A DNA stretch of 64,000 bases from Nocardioides flavus (ex Wang et al. 2016). GTDB lineage: Bacteria > Actinomycetota > Actinomycetes > Propionibacteriales > Nocardioidaceae. Position numbers and translations under genes: made by a program. Below are positions 1 to 11,252 of the stretch, one piece after another. The notes below the pieces were generated by a model. That model had not been told where the DNA came from and did no database searches. It saw only the letters and a program-made list of their open reading frames with translations. Location of the stretch: positions 806,001 to 870,000 of the forward strand of contig NZ_BNAD01000001.1 of assembly GCF_014653115.1 (NCBI RefSeq). The letters are read 5' to 3'. Positions within the stretch are counted from its first letter, which is position 1; each line of letters begins with the position of its first letter.

Positions 1-1
1 C

Positions 2-1189
2 CACACCGGCCAGCACTACGACCACAACCTGTCGCAGTCGATGCTCGACGAGTTCGGGGTCCAGGAGGACATCAACCTCGAGGTGCGCGGCGGCGTGAAC
101 GACCTCGTCTCGGGCATCACGGCCAAGCTCGCCCAGTACCTCCGGGGCTTCGCCGAGCGCGGCGGCTTCCCGATCACCTACGTCCACGGCGACACCACCA
201 CGGCGATGGCCGGCGCCCTCGCGACGTTCGGCGAGCGCCAGGCCCTGGTCCACGTCGAGGCGGGCCTGCGTACGCTCTCGCCGCGCCCGGAGGTGCTGCG
301 AGGGTGGATCGAGCAAGGGGCCGATCTCGACTGGGCCTCGTTCCGCGAGCAGTCGCGCGACCGCGCCAGCTGGTCGAGGGGCAGCCGCGAGCCCTCGCCC
401 GAGCAGTTCAACACCCGTGTCGCCGACGCCGGGTCCGACCTGCACGCAGCGCCGGTCGAGCTCAACCGCGAGTTCCTGCTCGACGAGGGGTTCGCCCCGG
501 CGGCGATCGACGTCGTCGGCAACTCCGTCGTGGACGCGCTCGAGCAGGCCATCGCCGGCAGCGACAAGAACCAGGTGCTGGAACGGTTCCCGCAGATGGG
601 CGACGGCTCGTTCCTGCGCTTCTGCGTGCACCGCCGCGAGAACACGACCAACCGCGAGCGGTTCAACCTGCTCATGGACGCCATGGAGTCCCTGCTGGAG
701 CAGGGACACCACGTGCTGTTCATCCGGCTGCTCGGCACCGAGTCGGCCATCGACACCTTCGGTCGCCGCCAGTGGCTCGAGGACCTCGAGGCCAGGTACG
801 GCGACGCGCTGATCTCGACGCCGGTCTGGGACAGCTACCTCGACGTGGTCGCCGCGATGTCGATGTGCGCCGTCATCGTCACCGACTCCGGCTCGATCGT
901 GGAGGAGGCCAACGTCCTGGAGGTGCCGTGCGTGACCCTGCGCTTCGGCTCCGACCGCTCGGAGACCTTCCTCGCCGGCAGCAACTTCCTGGCCCCGCCC
1001 ATCGACAAGGACCTGATGACGAGCGTCATCCACCACGTCTTCGAGCACCGCGCCGAGCTGTCGTGGGAGCGCGTCTACCCCGAGAAGGCCTCCGCGATGC
1101 TCGTCGACGCCGTCGAGCGACGACTGGACGAGGGCAGCCTGCTGATCTCCGAGGAGTGGCGCTACGGGCTCACGGCGAGGAAGCGCTGA
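2..1189 (+). CDS. wecB: UDP-N-acetylglucosamine 2-epimerase, 5' end outside the window
   Basis: Interconverts UDP-GlcNAc and UDP-ManNAc in the cytoplasm, supplying activated ManNAc for surface polysaccharide. The frame is open to the left edge and reads TGQHYD at its start, the GQH element of the WecB family, so the N-terminus is missing and 395 residues remain. Later signatures are [33 protein letters not shown] and DSGSIVEEA, the last two contributing to the UDP-sugar site. Between LRT and PEQFNTR there are roughly 45 extra residues compared with E. coli-type enzymes; from memory this occurs in some actinobacterial homologues. The stop lies 4 bases before tsaD, so co-transcription is likely. 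Confidence 0.9.
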   Translation, partial: HTGQHYDHNLSQSMLDEFGVQEDINLEVRGGVNDLVSGITAKLAQYLRGFAERGGFPITYVHGDTTTAMAGALATFGERQALVHVEAGLRTLSPRPEVLRGWIEQGADLDWASFREQSRDRASWSRGSREPSPEQFNTRVADAGSDLHAAPVELNREFLLDEGFAPAAIDVVGNSVVDALEQAIAGSDKNQVLERFPQMGDGSFLRFCVHRRENTTNRERFNLLMDAMESLLEQGHHVLFIRLLGTESAIDTFGRRQWLEDLEARYGDALISTPVWDSYLDVVAAMSMCAVIVTDSGSIVEEANVLEVPCVTLRFGSDRSETFLAGSNFLAPPIDKDLMTSVIHHVFEHRAELSWERVYPEKASAMLVDAVERRLDEGSLLISEEWRYGLTARKR

Positions 1190-1193
1190 CGCC

Positions 1194-2216
1194 ATGACCA
1201 TCGTCCTCGGGATCGAGACGTCCTGCGACGAGACCGGCGTCGGGCTGGTCCGCGACGGCGTCCTGCTCGGACAGGCGCTGGCCTCGAGCATGGAGGAGCA
1301 CGTGCGCTTCGGCGGCGTCGTGCCCGAGATCGCCGCACGTGCCCACGTCTACGCCATCGTCCCCACGATCCAGGCGGCGCTCGACGACGCCGGGCTGACG
1401 CTCCACGACGTCGGCGCCATCGCCGTGACCACCGGCCCCGGGCTGGCGACGGCCCTCCACGTCGGCGTCGCCGCCGCGAAGGCAATCGCCGCCGCGACCG
1501 GGCTGCCGCTCTACGGCGTGCACCACCTCGCCGGGCACGCGGCCGCGGACACGCTCGACCACGGCCCGCTGCCCGAGCGGAGCATCGGCCTGATCGTCTC
1601 CGGCGGCCACACCTCGCTGCTGCACGTGCGCGACCTGACCCGTACGCCGATCGAGCACCTGTCCGACACGCTCGACGACGCTGCGGGGGAGGCCTTCGAC
1701 AAGGTGGCGCGCCTCCTGGGCCTGCCCTACCCGGGCGGTCCGGTGATCGACCGCGTCGCCGCGGGCGGGGACCCGACGGCCGTACGCTTCCCGCGGCCGC
1801 TGACCGGGCGTACGGACTCCCGGCTCGGGTTCTCCTTCTCCGGGCTCAAGACGGCCGTGGCGCGCTACGTCGAGCGCACCCCCGACCTCGACGTCGCCGA
1901 CACGGCCGCCAGCTTCCAGGAGGCCGTCGCCGACGTGCTCACCAGCAAGGCGCTGCTGGCGTGTGCGGACCAGCGCGTCGACACCCTCGTGATCGTCGGC
2001 GGGGTCGCGGCCAACAGCCGGGTGCGGTCCCTGGCGCAGGAGCGCTGCGACGCGGCCGGCATCGAGCTGCGCGTGCCTCGCATGAGCCTGTGCACCGACA
2101 ACGGCGCGATGATCGCCGCCATCGGCGACCTGCTCGTCCGTGACGGGGCGAAGCCGTCGAGCCTCGACGTGACCGTGCACCCGACGATCGAGCTGCAGAC
2201 CGCCCAGCTGGTCTGA
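1194..2216 (+). CDS. tsaD: tRNA N6-adenosine threonylcarbamoyltransferase TsaD
   Basis: Transfers threonylcarbamoyl to A37 of ANN-decoding tRNAs (t6A), working with TsaB and TsaE in the cytoplasm. The 340-residue length is normal for the family. Visible signatures: [10 protein letters not shown] near the start (ASKHA-fold nucleotide site), the metal-binding GVHHLAGH segment around residue 108, [16 protein letters not shown], and [10 protein letters not shown] near residue 265. The ATG follows a GAGGAAG ribosome site by about 10 bases and lies 4 bases after the epimerase stop. A strong hairpin closes the unit. Confidence 0.97.
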   Translation: MTIVLGIETSCDETGVGLVRDGVLLGQALASSMEEHVRFGGVVPEIAARAHVYAIVPTIQAALDDAGLTLHDVGAIAVTTGPGLATALHVGVAAAKAIAAATGLPLYGVHHLAGHAAADTLDHGPLPERSIGLIVSGGHTSLLHVRDLTRTPIEHLSDTLDDAAGEAFDKVARLLGLPYPGGPVIDRVAAGGDPTAVRFPRPLTGRTDSRLGFSFSGLKTAVARYVERTPDLDVADTAASFQEAVADVLTSKALLACADQRVDTLVIVGGVAANSRVRSLAQERCDAAGIELRVPRMSLCTDNGAMIAAIGDLLVRDGAKPSSLDVTVHPTIELQTAQLV

Positions 2217-2229
2217 GCCGTACGAACGC

Positions 2230-2265
2230 CGAAGGACCCCGCACCTGCGAGGTGCGGGGCCTTCG
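2230..2265. terminator. Hairpin terminator between tsaD and tRNA-Ser
   Basis: GC-rich inverted repeat: the left arm starts CGAAGGACCCCGCACCT and the right arm is its near-perfect complement, with a 3-base loop and one bulge. It lies between two convergent genes and can end transcription from both sides. No T-run follows, which is usual in this GC range. Confidence 0.75.
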
Positions 2266-2272
2266 TCAGCGG

Positions 2273-2358
2273 CGGAGGTAGGGGGATTCGAACCCCCGAG
2301 GGCTGTTAACCCAACCCGCTTTCCAAGCGAGCGCCATAGGCCACTAGGCGATACCTCC
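2273..2358 (-). tRNA. tRNA-Ser (anticodon GGA)
   Basis: On the minus strand the 86-base body begins GGAGGTA and ends TACCTCC plus discriminator G, giving a 7-bp acceptor stem. The anticodon stem CTCGC/GCGGG carries loop TTGGAAA, so the anticodon is GGA, reading UCC and UCU. A long variable arm (GTTGGGTTAACAGCCC) and the T-arm GTTCGAATCC fit class II tRNA-Ser. CC follows the discriminator, but no complete CCA is encoded. Confidence 0.95.
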
Positions 2359-2426
2359 GCCGAGGAGAGTACCGGTCGGTCCGCCGGGCGGTGAAATCGA
2401 CTGCCGCCGCTCGGTCGGCCCCGGGT

Positions 2427-2456
2427 TTGGGCGGCCGTCGCGGGCTCGCCTAGACT
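2427..2456 (+). promoter_or_regulatory. Probable promoter of the SRP RNA gene
   Basis: TAGACT at 2451-2456 resembles a -10 element and ends 9 bases before the first base of the SRP stem. A weak TTGGGC lies 18 bases upstream. The placement fits transcription starting at the mature 5' end. Confidence 0.5.
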
Positions 2457-2465
2457 CCCCGGCAA

Positions 2466-2549
2466 CCCCCCACGCGGCGTCACCTCGCCCAACTCCCCCA
2501 GGGCCGGAAGGCAGCAAGGGTAAGTGAGCTCTGACGGGTGCGTGGGGGG
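2466..2549 (+). ncRNA. ffs: Signal recognition particle RNA (small bacterial type)
   Basis: RNA scaffold of the bacterial SRP, binding Ffh for co-translational targeting of membrane proteins. The apical domain GCCGGAAGGCAGCAAGGG, with its GGAA tetraloop, is the hallmark of 4.5S-type SRP RNA. The outer stem is formed by CCCCCCACGC (2466-2475) and GCGTGGGGGG (2540-2549), a perfect 10-bp helix. The exact transcript ends may extend a few bases on either side. Location just upstream of dnaX is common in actinobacteria. Confidence 0.93.
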
Positions 2550-2598
2550 CCTCTTCGTGTCCGGACCCTGCGCGGTGGTCGCTGTGGGTGGGCACGGT

Positions 2599-2604
2599 TA
2601 GGGT
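2599..2604 (+). promoter_or_regulatory. -10 element TAGGGT of dnaX (probable leaderless start)
   Basis: TAGGGT ends 7 bases before the GTG at 2612. This puts the expected transcription start at or next to the start codon and supports 2612 over the upstream GTG at 2588. Confidence 0.5.
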
Positions 2605-2611
2605 TCACGAC

Positions 2612-4768
2612 GTGGAGTCACCGCTCGCGCTCTATCGCCGCTACCGGCCCGAGACCTTCCAGGAGGTCATCGGGCAGGACCACGTGACCGAGCCGCTGCG
2701 GGCCGCGCTGGCGGCCAACCGGGTCAACCACGCCTACCTGTTCTCCGGGCCTCGCGGATGCGGCAAGACCACGTCCGCGCGGATCCTGGCCCGCGCGCTC
2801 AACTGCGCCCAGGCGCCGATCTCCGACCCCTGCGGGGAGTGCGACAGCTGCCGCGACCTCGCCCGCGGCGGGCCCGGGTCGATCGACGTCATCGAGATCG
2901 ACGCGGCCTCGCACGGCGGTGTCGACGACGCCCGCGACCTGCGCGAGAAGGCGTTCTTCGCCCCGGTGCGCGACCGCTACAAGGTCTACATCATCGACGA
3001 GGCGCACATGGTCACCACGCAGGGCTTCAACGCCCTGCTCAAGCTGGTCGAGGAGCCCCCGCCCCACCTGCGGTTCATCTTCGCCACGACCGAGCCCGAC
3101 AAGGTGCTGCCGACCATCCGCTCGCGCACCCACCACTACCCGTTCCGGCTGATCCCGCCGCGCCTGCTCAGCGACTACCTGACCCAGCTCGCCGGCGAGG
3201 AGGGCGTGGCGATCGAGCCCGCCGCCCTGCCCCTGGTCGTGCGGGCGGGTGCGGGCTCGGCCCGCGACACGCTGTCGGTGCTCGACCAGCTCCTCGGTGG
3301 CGCCGGCCCCGACGGCGTGACCCACAAGCTGGCGACCGACCTGCTGGGCTTCACCCCCGACTCGCTCCTCGACGAGGTGGTCGAGGCCTTCGCGACCCGC
3401 GACGGCGCCACCGTCTTCTCCGTCGTCGACAAGGTCGTCGAGACCGGCCAGGACCCGCGGCGCTTCACCGAGGACCTGCTGCGCAGGCTGCGCGACCTCG
3501 TCATCGTCACCGCTGTCCCCGACGCCCCGGCCACCGGCCTGATCGACGTCTCCGAGGACGCCGGCGAGCGGCTGGTGGCGCAGGCGGCGCGCTTCGGCGC
3601 GATCGAGCTGAGCCGCGCGGCCGACATCGTCGCCGCCGGACTCACCGAGATGCGTGGCGCGACGGCGCCGCGGCTGCTCCTCGAGCTGCTCTGCGCCCGG
3701 GTGCTGCTGCCCGGCGCCGACCACACCTCCGACGGGGTGATGGCGCGTCTGGAGCGTCTCGAGCGCCGGATGGACGTGACCGGCGCTCCGGCAGCCGCGC
3801 CGGCCGCGGTCCCGCCCCCTGCCGCCGCACCGCCTCCCGTGTCCGCGCCCGCGCCGGCGCCGGCCACGGCTCCGGTGCCCGCTCCGGCGGTGCGCGACGA
3901 ACCCGCGCCCCCGCCGCCCGTGCCGGGCCCGGCCGCCGTGCAGGACGGCCCGCCGCCCCCGCCCCCGCCCCCGATGCCGACCACCACGCCCGAGCCGCCC
4001 GCCCACCAGCCGCCGCCCGTCGTGGCCGAGCCGGCGCCGGTCCCGGCGGCGTCGGCCGGACCCGACACCCCGGTCGCCGAGCAGCCCGCCGGGCCCCGGG
4101 GCGGGCTGAGCCTCGTCGACGTGCGCCGGCTGTGGCCCGACATCCTCGAGCAGACCAAGAACAGGCGCCGCCTGGCGTGGATGGTGCTGTCCCAGCACGC
4201 CCACGTGGTCGACGTCGACGGCGTGCGCCTGACCGTCGGGTTCGCGAACTCCGGTGCCCGCGACTCGTTCGTCAACGGTGGCTGCGACGAGATCCTGCGG
4301 CAGGCGGCCATCGACGTCGTCGGCATGGACTGGCGCGTCGAGTCGATCGTCGACCCGTCGGGCGCCGCCGCAGCAGCGCCCGTCGTACGACAGTCGTCCA
4401 CCGAGGCACGGTCGGTGACCGCCCCGGAGGCCCACCAGCCGTCGTCGCAGGCGCCGGCCCAGGCAGTGGCCCCTGACGCCCCCGAGGCCCCACCGTCCTG
4501 GGTGACGGGTGACGCCGCACCGGCGGCCGGCCCGGCGGCGCCGGTTGCAGCCGCCCCCGCCCCGGCGGTGTCCGCGGCCCCTGCCCGCGAGGCCCTGGAG
4601 GCCGCGCGCGCCGGCGGCGGCCCGGCCCAGCCGGCCACCCCGGTCCGTTCGCCCGACGACGACGCCGACCCCGACGACCCCGACGCCGAGTCGGCGGCCC
4701 TCGACACCGAGTCCCTGCTCAGCCAGACCCTCGGGGCCAGGCTGATCGAGGAGATCCGCAACGACTGA
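2612..4768 (+). CDS. dnaX: DNA polymerase III subunit gamma/tau
   Basis: Clamp-loader ATPase that loads the beta sliding clamp and ties the polymerase cores together. It starts MESPLALYRRYRPETF, the usual N-terminus, which with TAGGGT seven bases upstream argues for GTG 2612. Walker A GPRGCGKTT is at residues 46-54, zinc cysteines at 65, 74, 77 and 80, followed by IIDEAHM and the arginine-finger region RSRTHHYPF. From about residue 390 there is a Pro/Ala-rich linker, then a conserved block around 500-580 (WPDILEQTKNRRRLAWMVL), then a second Ala/Pro-rich stretch and an acidic tail. At 718 residues it is of normal actinobacterial size. No obvious slippery site for a short gamma form was seen. 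Confidence 0.96.
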   Translation: MESPLALYRRYRPETFQEVIGQDHVTEPLRAALAANRVNHAYLFSGPRGCGKTTSARILARALNCAQAPISDPCGECDSCRDLARGGPGSIDVIEIDAASHGGVDDARDLREKAFFAPVRDRYKVYIIDEAHMVTTQGFNALLKLVEEPPPHLRFIFATTEPDKVLPTIRSRTHHYPFRLIPPRLLSDYLTQLAGEEGVAIEPAALPLVVRAGAGSARDTLSVLDQLLGGAGPDGVTHKLATDLLGFTPDSLLDEVVEAFATRDGATVFSVVDKVVETGQDPRRFTEDLLRRLRDLVIVTAVPDAPATGLIDVSEDAGERLVAQAARFGAIELSRAADIVAAGLTEMRGATAPRLLLELLCARVLLPGADHTSDGVMARLERLERRMDVTGAPAAAPAAVPPPAAAPPPVSAPAPAPATAPVPAPAVRDEPAPPPPVPGPAAVQDGPPPPPPPPMPTTTPEPPAHQPPPVVAEPAPVPAASAGPDTPVAEQPAGPRGGLSLVDVRRLWPDILEQTKNRRRLAWMVLSQHAHVVDVDGVRLTVGFANSGARDSFVNGGCDEILRQAAIDVVGMDWRVESIVDPSGAAAAAPVVRQSSTEARSVTAPEAHQPSSQAPAQAVAPDAPEAPPSWVTGDAAPAAGPAAPVAAAPAPAVSAAPAREALEAARAGGGPAQPATPVRSPDDDADPDDPDAESAALDTESLLSQTLGARLIEEIRND

Positions 4769-4807
4769 CCCGATGACCACCTCAACGACCTCGACGCGGG
4801 AGAACCC

Positions 4808-5185
4808 ATGACGCAGAACCCCTTCGACGCCCTCGGCGGCGGCGGATTCGACATGAACGCGCTGCTCCAGCAGGCGCAGCAGATGCAGCAGCAGCTCGAG
4901 GAGGCGCAGGCCAACCTCGCCCAGCAGACCGTCGAGGGCACGGTGGCCGGCGGTGCCGTCACCGTGACCGCCAACGGTGTCGGCGAGCTGGTCGGCATCG
5001 CGATCCGTACGGGCGAGTTCGACGGCAGCGACCCCGACGACCTGTCGGACCTCTCCGACCTCATCGTCGCCGCCTACCGTGACGCCCGCGCCAAGTCCGA
5101 GGCGCTGGCGGGCGAGTCGCTCGGTCCGCTGACCGAAGGTCTCGGCGGAGGCGGCGGCATGCCCGGCCTCCCCGGCCTGGGCTGA
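4808..5185 (+). CDS. YbaB/EbfC family nucleoid-associated protein
   Basis: Small DNA-binding protein of the YbaB/EbfC family, encoded between dnaX and recR as in most bacteria. The 125 residues contain a Gln-rich helical start ([16 protein letters not shown], residues 15-30), the conserved core around [14 protein letters not shown], and a Gly-rich tail ending [21 protein letters not shown] ribosome site precedes the ATG by about 6 bases. It follows dnaX after 39 bases and recR by 11, so it belongs to the same operon. Family members bind DNA as dimers; a role in recombination is inferred from context only. Confidence 0.9.
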   Translation: MTQNPFDALGGGGFDMNALLQQAQQMQQQLEEAQANLAQQTVEGTVAGGAVTVTANGVGELVGIAIRTGEFDGSDPDDLSDLSDLIVAAYRDARAKSEALAGESLGPLTEGLGGGGGMPGLPGLG

Positions 5186-5196
5186 GGCGAGCGGCG

Positions 5197-5793
5197 TTGT
5201 ACGAGGGTGTCGTCCAGGACCTGATCGACGAGCTCGGTCGGCTGCCCGGCGTGGGGCCCAAGAGCGCGCAGCGGATCGCCTTCCACCTGCTCCAGGCCGA
5301 GCCCACCGACGTACGCCGCCTCGCCGACGTCCTGATCGAGGTCAAGGCCAGGGTGAAGTTCTGCTCGACCTGCTTCAACGTCAGCGAGGACGAGCAGTGC
5401 CGGATCTGTCGTGACGAGCGACGCGACCCGAGCGTGCTGTGCGTCGTCGAGGAGTACAAGGACGTCGTGGCGATCGAGCGCACCCGCGAGTTCCGCGGCC
5501 GCTACCACGTCCTGGGCGGCGCCATCTCGCCCATCGACGGCATCGGGCCCGACCAGCTCCACGTCAAGGAGCTGATGCCTCGCCTCGCCGACGGCACCGT
5601 CACCGAGGTCATCCTCGCGACCGACCCCAACCTCGAGGGCGAGGCCACCGCGACCTATCTCACGCGACTGCTCCTGCCCATGGGGTTGCGCGTGACCCGC
5701 TTGGCGAGTGGACTGCCGGTGGGTGGTGACCTCGAGTACGCCGACGAGGTCACCCTCGGACGTGCATTCGCCGGAAGGAGAGCAGCGCAATGA
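5197..5793 (+). CDS. recR: Recombination mediator protein RecR
   Basis: Acts with RecF/RecO to load RecA at gaps in replicating DNA. The 198-residue product has the expected order: helix-hairpin-helix [17 protein letters not shown] (residues 14-30), a four-Cys zinc site [16 protein letters not shown] (about 56-71), a Toprim domain beginning [13 protein letters not shown], and the C-terminal Walker-like segment. The start is a TTG at 5197, giving [13 protein letters not shown], which matches the family N-terminus; no ATG or GTG fits. The stop overlaps the next ATG by 4 bases. Confidence 0.95.
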   Translation: MYEGVVQDLIDELGRLPGVGPKSAQRIAFHLLQAEPTDVRRLADVLIEVKARVKFCSTCFNVSEDEQCRICRDERRDPSVLCVVEEYKDVVAIERTREFRGRYHVLGGAISPIDGIGPDQLHVKELMPRLADGTVTEVILATDPNLEGEATATYLTRLLLPMGLRVTRLASGLPVGGDLEYADEVTLGRAFAGRRAAQ

Positions 5794-6371
5794 GCGAGAT
5801 CGACCAGAGCGGGTTCGGCGAGCAGATCGCCGACTCGGTGGAGAGCTTCCTGCTCGCGCTGCGGGCGATCGCGCGCGAGGGCAACGGGTCGCAGGCGGTG
5901 TCGCTGCTGCTCCTCGAGATCAGCCAGGTGCTGCTCGCGGGCGCCCGGCTCGGCGCGCAGACCGACTTCACCCCGCGCGAGGAGTTCCAGCCCGACGTCG
6001 GCCCGGAGGCCGACATCGACGACCTGCGCCTGCGCCTCGCGGAGATGCTCGAAGGCATCGACGCCTACACGTTCGTCTTCGACCCCTACGTCCCCGAGGT
6101 GGTCGAGAGTCGGCTCTCCGACGACCTGGCCTCGATCGCCATCGACCTCGAGAACGGCTTGCGCCACTTCCGTGGCGGCAACGTCGACGAGGCGCTGTGG
6201 TGGTGGCAGTTCTCCTACGTCAACAACTGGGGCAACCTCGCGGGTGCCGCCCTCAACGCGCTGCTGACCGTGGTCGCGCACGACCGCTTCGACACCGACT
6301 TCGACGCCGACGCCGAGGCGATCGCGGTCGCCGATGAGATGCTCGAGGGCTCTCCTGCGCCGCGCCCGTAG
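5790..6371 (+). CDS. DUF5063 family protein
   Basis: Conserved actinobacterial protein of unknown function, recognised by its fixed place between recR and aspartokinase and by sequence such as [18 protein letters not shown] (around residues 130-147). It is 193 residues, acidic and probably all-helical, with no signal peptide, membrane segment or metal motif. The ATG overlaps the recR stop (ATGA), indicating coupled translation. The assignment to DUF5063 is from memory of the family and its neighbourhood; no enzymatic role can be read from the sequence. Confidence 0.75.
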   Translation: MSEIDQSGFGEQIADSVESFLLALRAIAREGNGSQAVSLLLLEISQVLLAGARLGAQTDFTPREEFQPDVGPEADIDDLRLRLAEMLEGIDAYTFVFDPYVPEVVESRLSDDLASIAIDLENGLRHFRGGNVDEALWWWQFSYVNNWGNLAGAALNALLTVVAHDRFDTDFDADAEAIAVADEMLEGSPAPRP

Positions 6372-6461
6372 AATCGTCGGTGGCCTGGCGGCAACGGCGC
6401 CGGCGGGCACGCCAGAGCACCGCGGCCGCTGACGGCCGCACCCCGATCCCGAGGACCAATC

Positions 6462-8787
<2,326 letters not shown>

Positions 8788-8809
8788 GCCCAGCGGTGAT
8801 ACTGGTGGG

Positions 8810-9865
8810 GTGCACGTGCACCCGACCCGCGTCCGGTTCGCCGCGTGCGTCGCCGCGATCGCGGTCGGCGTCACGGCGTTGACGGCGTACGCCCGCGCTG
8901 CCGGCACGCCGTACTGGGGGACGTCGTACGTCGTGCCCCTCGCGGCGGTCGCTGCCGCTGGCGTGATGACGTGGATGCACCTCCGCATCGACGAGGGCTG
9001 GGTGCGCTGGCGACAGGCCGTGGCCGCCCTGGTCCTCGGCGCGCTGGCCTGGCCGGCCCTGCTCGCCGGTGCGTCGCTCGCGTCGGCGCTCGTCCCCGAC
9101 ACCCCCGCCGTCTGGGCCTTCGCCGTCGCCGGCGGTGTCGGCCACCTGCCCCTGATCGCTGCCTTCGTCCTTCTCCCGCTCCTGGCGGTGCGCTACTTGG
9201 GCCGGGGGCTCGCGCGGTGGCCGCTGGTGCTCGTCGTCTCCTCGGGGGTCGCCGCCGTGACCAGCTTCATGCTGTTCTTCGGCGACTTCTCCCCGCTCGG
9301 AGCCGACGCGCTGGTCGAGTGGGGACCCGGCGAGGAGATCGGGAGCTTCCTCAACCTCGCCTTCCTGTCCACCGTGCTGCTCGGACCGGGGGTGAGTCTC
9401 GCGTCAGCGGTGCGGGCCAGCGGGGCGGCCACACGTCGCCTCGCCGCGGTCGCGCTGGCCAGCCTCGCAGGGGTGGCTCTGGTGATGCTGTGCGGCGCGG
9501 CCGTCACGGACGGCTCTGCCGCGCTGGTCGTCGCCGCGATGTACGCCGCGCTCGCGTCGGTGGTCGTCGGAGGTTCCTACGCGCTGACCCTGCCCGAGGC
9601 CGGGGCGACCACTCCTGGGGACGGCGGGCCCACCAGGCTGGGACCGCTCACCGCGCGTGAGAGGCAGGTGCTGGGTCTGCTCGCTGAAGGGCTGTCCAAC
9701 GCTGGGATCGCCGCGAGGCTCGTCATCTCGGAGCGTACGGTCGACGCCCACCTCCGATCCGTCTTCGCGAAGCTCGCCCTGCCGGACGGACCGTTGGAGA
9801 ACCGCCGGGTGCACGCCGTGCTGGCGTGGCGGGCCGAATTAGGCGAAAGGGCCGATGCCGGCTGA
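8810..9865 (+). CDS. Membrane-anchored LuxR-type transcriptional regulator
   Basis: About 250 N-terminal residues form seven or eight hydrophobic segments. A short linker and a LuxR-type helix-turn-helix at the C-terminus follow ([15 protein letters not shown] and [17 protein letters not shown], about residues 278-330). There is no receiver or PAS domain, so it is a one-component, membrane-tethered regulator; ligand and targets are unknown. The start is uncertain: GTG 8810 has GATACT six bases upstream, compatible with a leaderless start, while GTG 8816 has a GGTGGGG just before it. It is separated from asd by about 20 bases. Confidence 0.8.
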   Translation: MHVHPTRVRFAACVAAIAVGVTALTAYARAAGTPYWGTSYVVPLAAVAAAGVMTWMHLRIDEGWVRWRQAVAALVLGALAWPALLAGASLASALVPDTPAVWAFAVAGGVGHLPLIAAFVLLPLLAVRYLGRGLARWPLVLVVSSGVAAVTSFMLFFGDFSPLGADALVEWGPGEEIGSFLNLAFLSTVLLGPGVSLASAVRASGAATRRLAAVALASLAGVALVMLCGAAVTDGSAALVVAAMYAALASVVVGGSYALTLPEAGATTPGDGGPTRLGPLTARERQVLGLLAEGLSNAGIAARLVISERTVDAHLRSVFAKLALPDGPLENRRVHAVLAWRAELGERADAG

Positions 9866-9918
9866 CCTGCGGGTTTCCTAGGTTCAGGGGATCCAGCTCC
9901 CTGCCCCAGGAGGTCGTC

Positions 9919-10365
9919 GTGCGCACGCCGCTCATGCTGCTCGGACTCGTGTGGGTCGCGTTCCTCGCGATCTTCCCCTTCGCCGCGGCGGGGGACACGA
10001 GCTTCCTCCACATCGGCTTCCACCTCGTCCAGCTGCCCCTGCTCGTCAGCGCGACGGTGCTCGTGTGGCGCCACCGCCGAGCCACCGTCGCCCGGACCCA
10101 ACGCGTCCTCGGGTGGGTGCTGTCGGTGTCGGTGCCGGTCGCCGTCGTCGGCGTGGTCCTCGAGCTGGTCACCGCAGTCATCCGCCTGCGCGGGGACGGG
10201 TGGGTCAACAAGGACACCGCGGACGTGTGGGAGCGCGGCCCGCATGCCGTGGTGGCGTCGTTGACCATCCCCTCCCTGATGGTCAGCATGCTCGGCGTCC
10301 TCGCGCTCGTGGCCACCGCGGCCGTGCAGGGGCGCCGGCGCCTCGAGTCCGTCGCTGAGTCCTGA
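9919..10365 (+). CDS. Small integral membrane protein, function unknown
   Basis: Predicted 148-residue protein with about four membrane segments (LMLLGLVWVAFLAIFPFAA, LVQLPLLVSATVLVW, VLSVSVPVAVVGVVLELV and SLMVSMLGVLALVATAA). The GTG at 9919 is chosen because CCAGGAGG ends six bases upstream; longer in-frame starts lack a ribosome site. No catalytic motif is visible. It follows the membrane-bound LuxR-type regulator in the same direction and may be its partner, but this is only context. It converges on the next gene with a 6-base gap. Confidence 0.7.
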   Translation: MRTPLMLLGLVWVAFLAIFPFAAAGDTSFLHIGFHLVQLPLLVSATVLVWRHRRATVARTQRVLGWVLSVSVPVAVVGVVLELVTAVIRLRGDGWVNKDTADVWERGPHAVVASLTIPSLMVSMLGVLALVATAAVQGRRRLESVAES

Positions 10366-10371
10366 GCCGGG

Positions 10372-10926
10372 TCAGTCTTCCCGTACGACGGCTGTGGTGA
10401 CCCACCACGAGACCCCGTACGCAGCGGCTGCGGCGACCGGGACGGCGACGGCGGTCCACCACTGGTCGAGCGCGCCGAGCAGGAAGACCATCACCAGCAC
10501 GGCCAGGATGCCGACGCCCAGCAGGCTCGTCGAACCGGCGTCGGGCACGGAGAGGACCCGCAGCAGCAGGGCGCCCGCCCACGCCAGCACGCCCAGGACG
10601 ACGACGAGCGCCAGCAGGCCCGGGCCGCCGCCGCACGACGAGGTGCCGCGTACGGCCTCGCACCCCGCGCCGGCCAGCCAGACGAGCAGGACGCCCAGCG
10701 CACCCACCACGACACCGGTGAGCGCCGCGGCGGGCAGCCCGTCCAGCGCGATGCGCGGGAGGGGACGGCGTGCGCGCTCCGGCCCGGCGGGCTCGGGAGT
10801 GGGCGCTGACGCTGGCGCCTGAGGGGCGGGTGCGGAGTCCTTCGTCCGGCGTCGCCGCGTGAACGACGGCATCGCCAGCGAGGGGCCGTCGTCGCGCGTG
10901 CCGTCCGGCTTCGTGTCGTCTGCCAT
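10372..10926 (-). CDS. Membrane protein with Pro-rich cytoplasmic N-terminus
   Basis: 184 residues. A charged, Pro/Ala-rich N-terminal half (MADDTKPDGTRDD, then APAPQAPASAPTPEPAG) precedes four predicted membrane helices (ALTGVVVGALGVLLVWLAGA, LLALVVVLGVLAWAGALLL, LGVGILAVLVMVFLLGAL, VAVPVAAAAAYGVSWWV). A CxxxxGTSSCGG loop between helices 1 and 2 has two cysteines that could form a disulfide. No family is recognised. The ATG at 10926 was chosen because the open frame further upstream runs into the terminator and tRNA-Pro. Confidence 0.65.
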   Translation of the reverse strand: MADDTKPDGTRDDGPSLAMPSFTRRRRTKDSAPAPQAPASAPTPEPAGPERARRPLPRIALDGLPAAALTGVVVGALGVLLVWLAGAGCEAVRGTSSCGGGPGLLALVVVLGVLAWAGALLLRVLSVPDAGSTSLLGVGILAVLVMVFLLGALDQWWTAVAVPVAAAAAYGVSWWVTTAVVRED

Positions 10927-10948
10927 GGAGGCAGGCTGCCACATGACA

Positions 10949-10982
10949 GGAGCCCCGGACCCGCGATGGGGTCCGGGGCTCC
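10949..10982 (-). terminator. Rho-independent-type hairpin after tRNA-Pro
   Basis: Perfect 14-bp inverted repeat: GGAGCCCCGGACCC (10949-10962) pairs with GGGTCCGGGGCTCC (10969-10982) around a 6-base loop. On the minus strand it directly follows the tRNA-Pro 3' end, so it most likely terminates that transcript. Confidence 0.8.
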
Positions 10983-10987
10983 GGGTG

Positions 10988-11061
10988 TCGGGCTGACAGG
11001 ATTTGAACCTGCGGCCTCCTCGTCCCGAACGAGGCGCGCTACCAAGCTGCGCCACAGCCCG
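10988..11061 (-). tRNA. tRNA-Pro (anticodon CGG)
   Basis: The minus strand reads CGGGCTG at the 5' end and CAGCCCG plus discriminator A at the 3' end, a complete 7-bp acceptor stem. The anticodon stem CCTCG/CGAGG holds loop TTCGGGA, so the anticodon is CGG, reading CCG. The D-arm (GGCGCAGCTTGGTAGCGC) and T-arm (GCAGGTTCAAATCCTG) are canonical. No encoded CCA. Length 74 bases. Confidence 0.95.
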
Positions 11062-11173
11062 CCGCCCTGACCGATGGAACTCGTCAGGGCAACGTCGGCG
11101 AGCATACCGGAGCGGTCAGGGCCTGCCGAAATCGACCCGGCGCCGGTGGACGTGGGCCGGACTCGGAGGGGTT

Positions 11174-11217
11174 TCCTGACTCCTGGAGGGGGTTGCAACG
11201 GCCTACAGGAGTCAGGA
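11174..11217. repeat. Inverted repeat with 12-bp arms
   Basis: TCCTGACTCCTG (11174-11185) and CAGGAGTCAGGA (11206-11217) are perfect complements around a 20-base loop. It lies between the tRNA-Pro promoter region and the 3' end of the metallophosphoesterase gene and could terminate the latter. Its layout resembles the other long-armed inverted repeats in this window. Confidence 0.7.
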
Positions 11218-11218
11218 T

Positions 11219-11234
11219 CCCCGCTCGAGCGGGG
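11219..11234. repeat. 16-base perfect palindrome
   Basis: CCCCGCTCGAGCGGGG immediately follows the 11174-11217 inverted repeat and lies 18 bases beyond the metallophosphoesterase stop. It may form part of a compound terminator or be a protein site; function unknown. Confidence 0.6.
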
Positions 11235-11252
11235 AATCTGCGGAGGGCGAGG

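Noticed and set aside
1170-2492. Minus-strand frame of 440 residues opposite tsaD that runs through tRNA-Ser
   Set aside because: It crosses a tRNA gene and is antisense to tsaD, with low-complexity composition.
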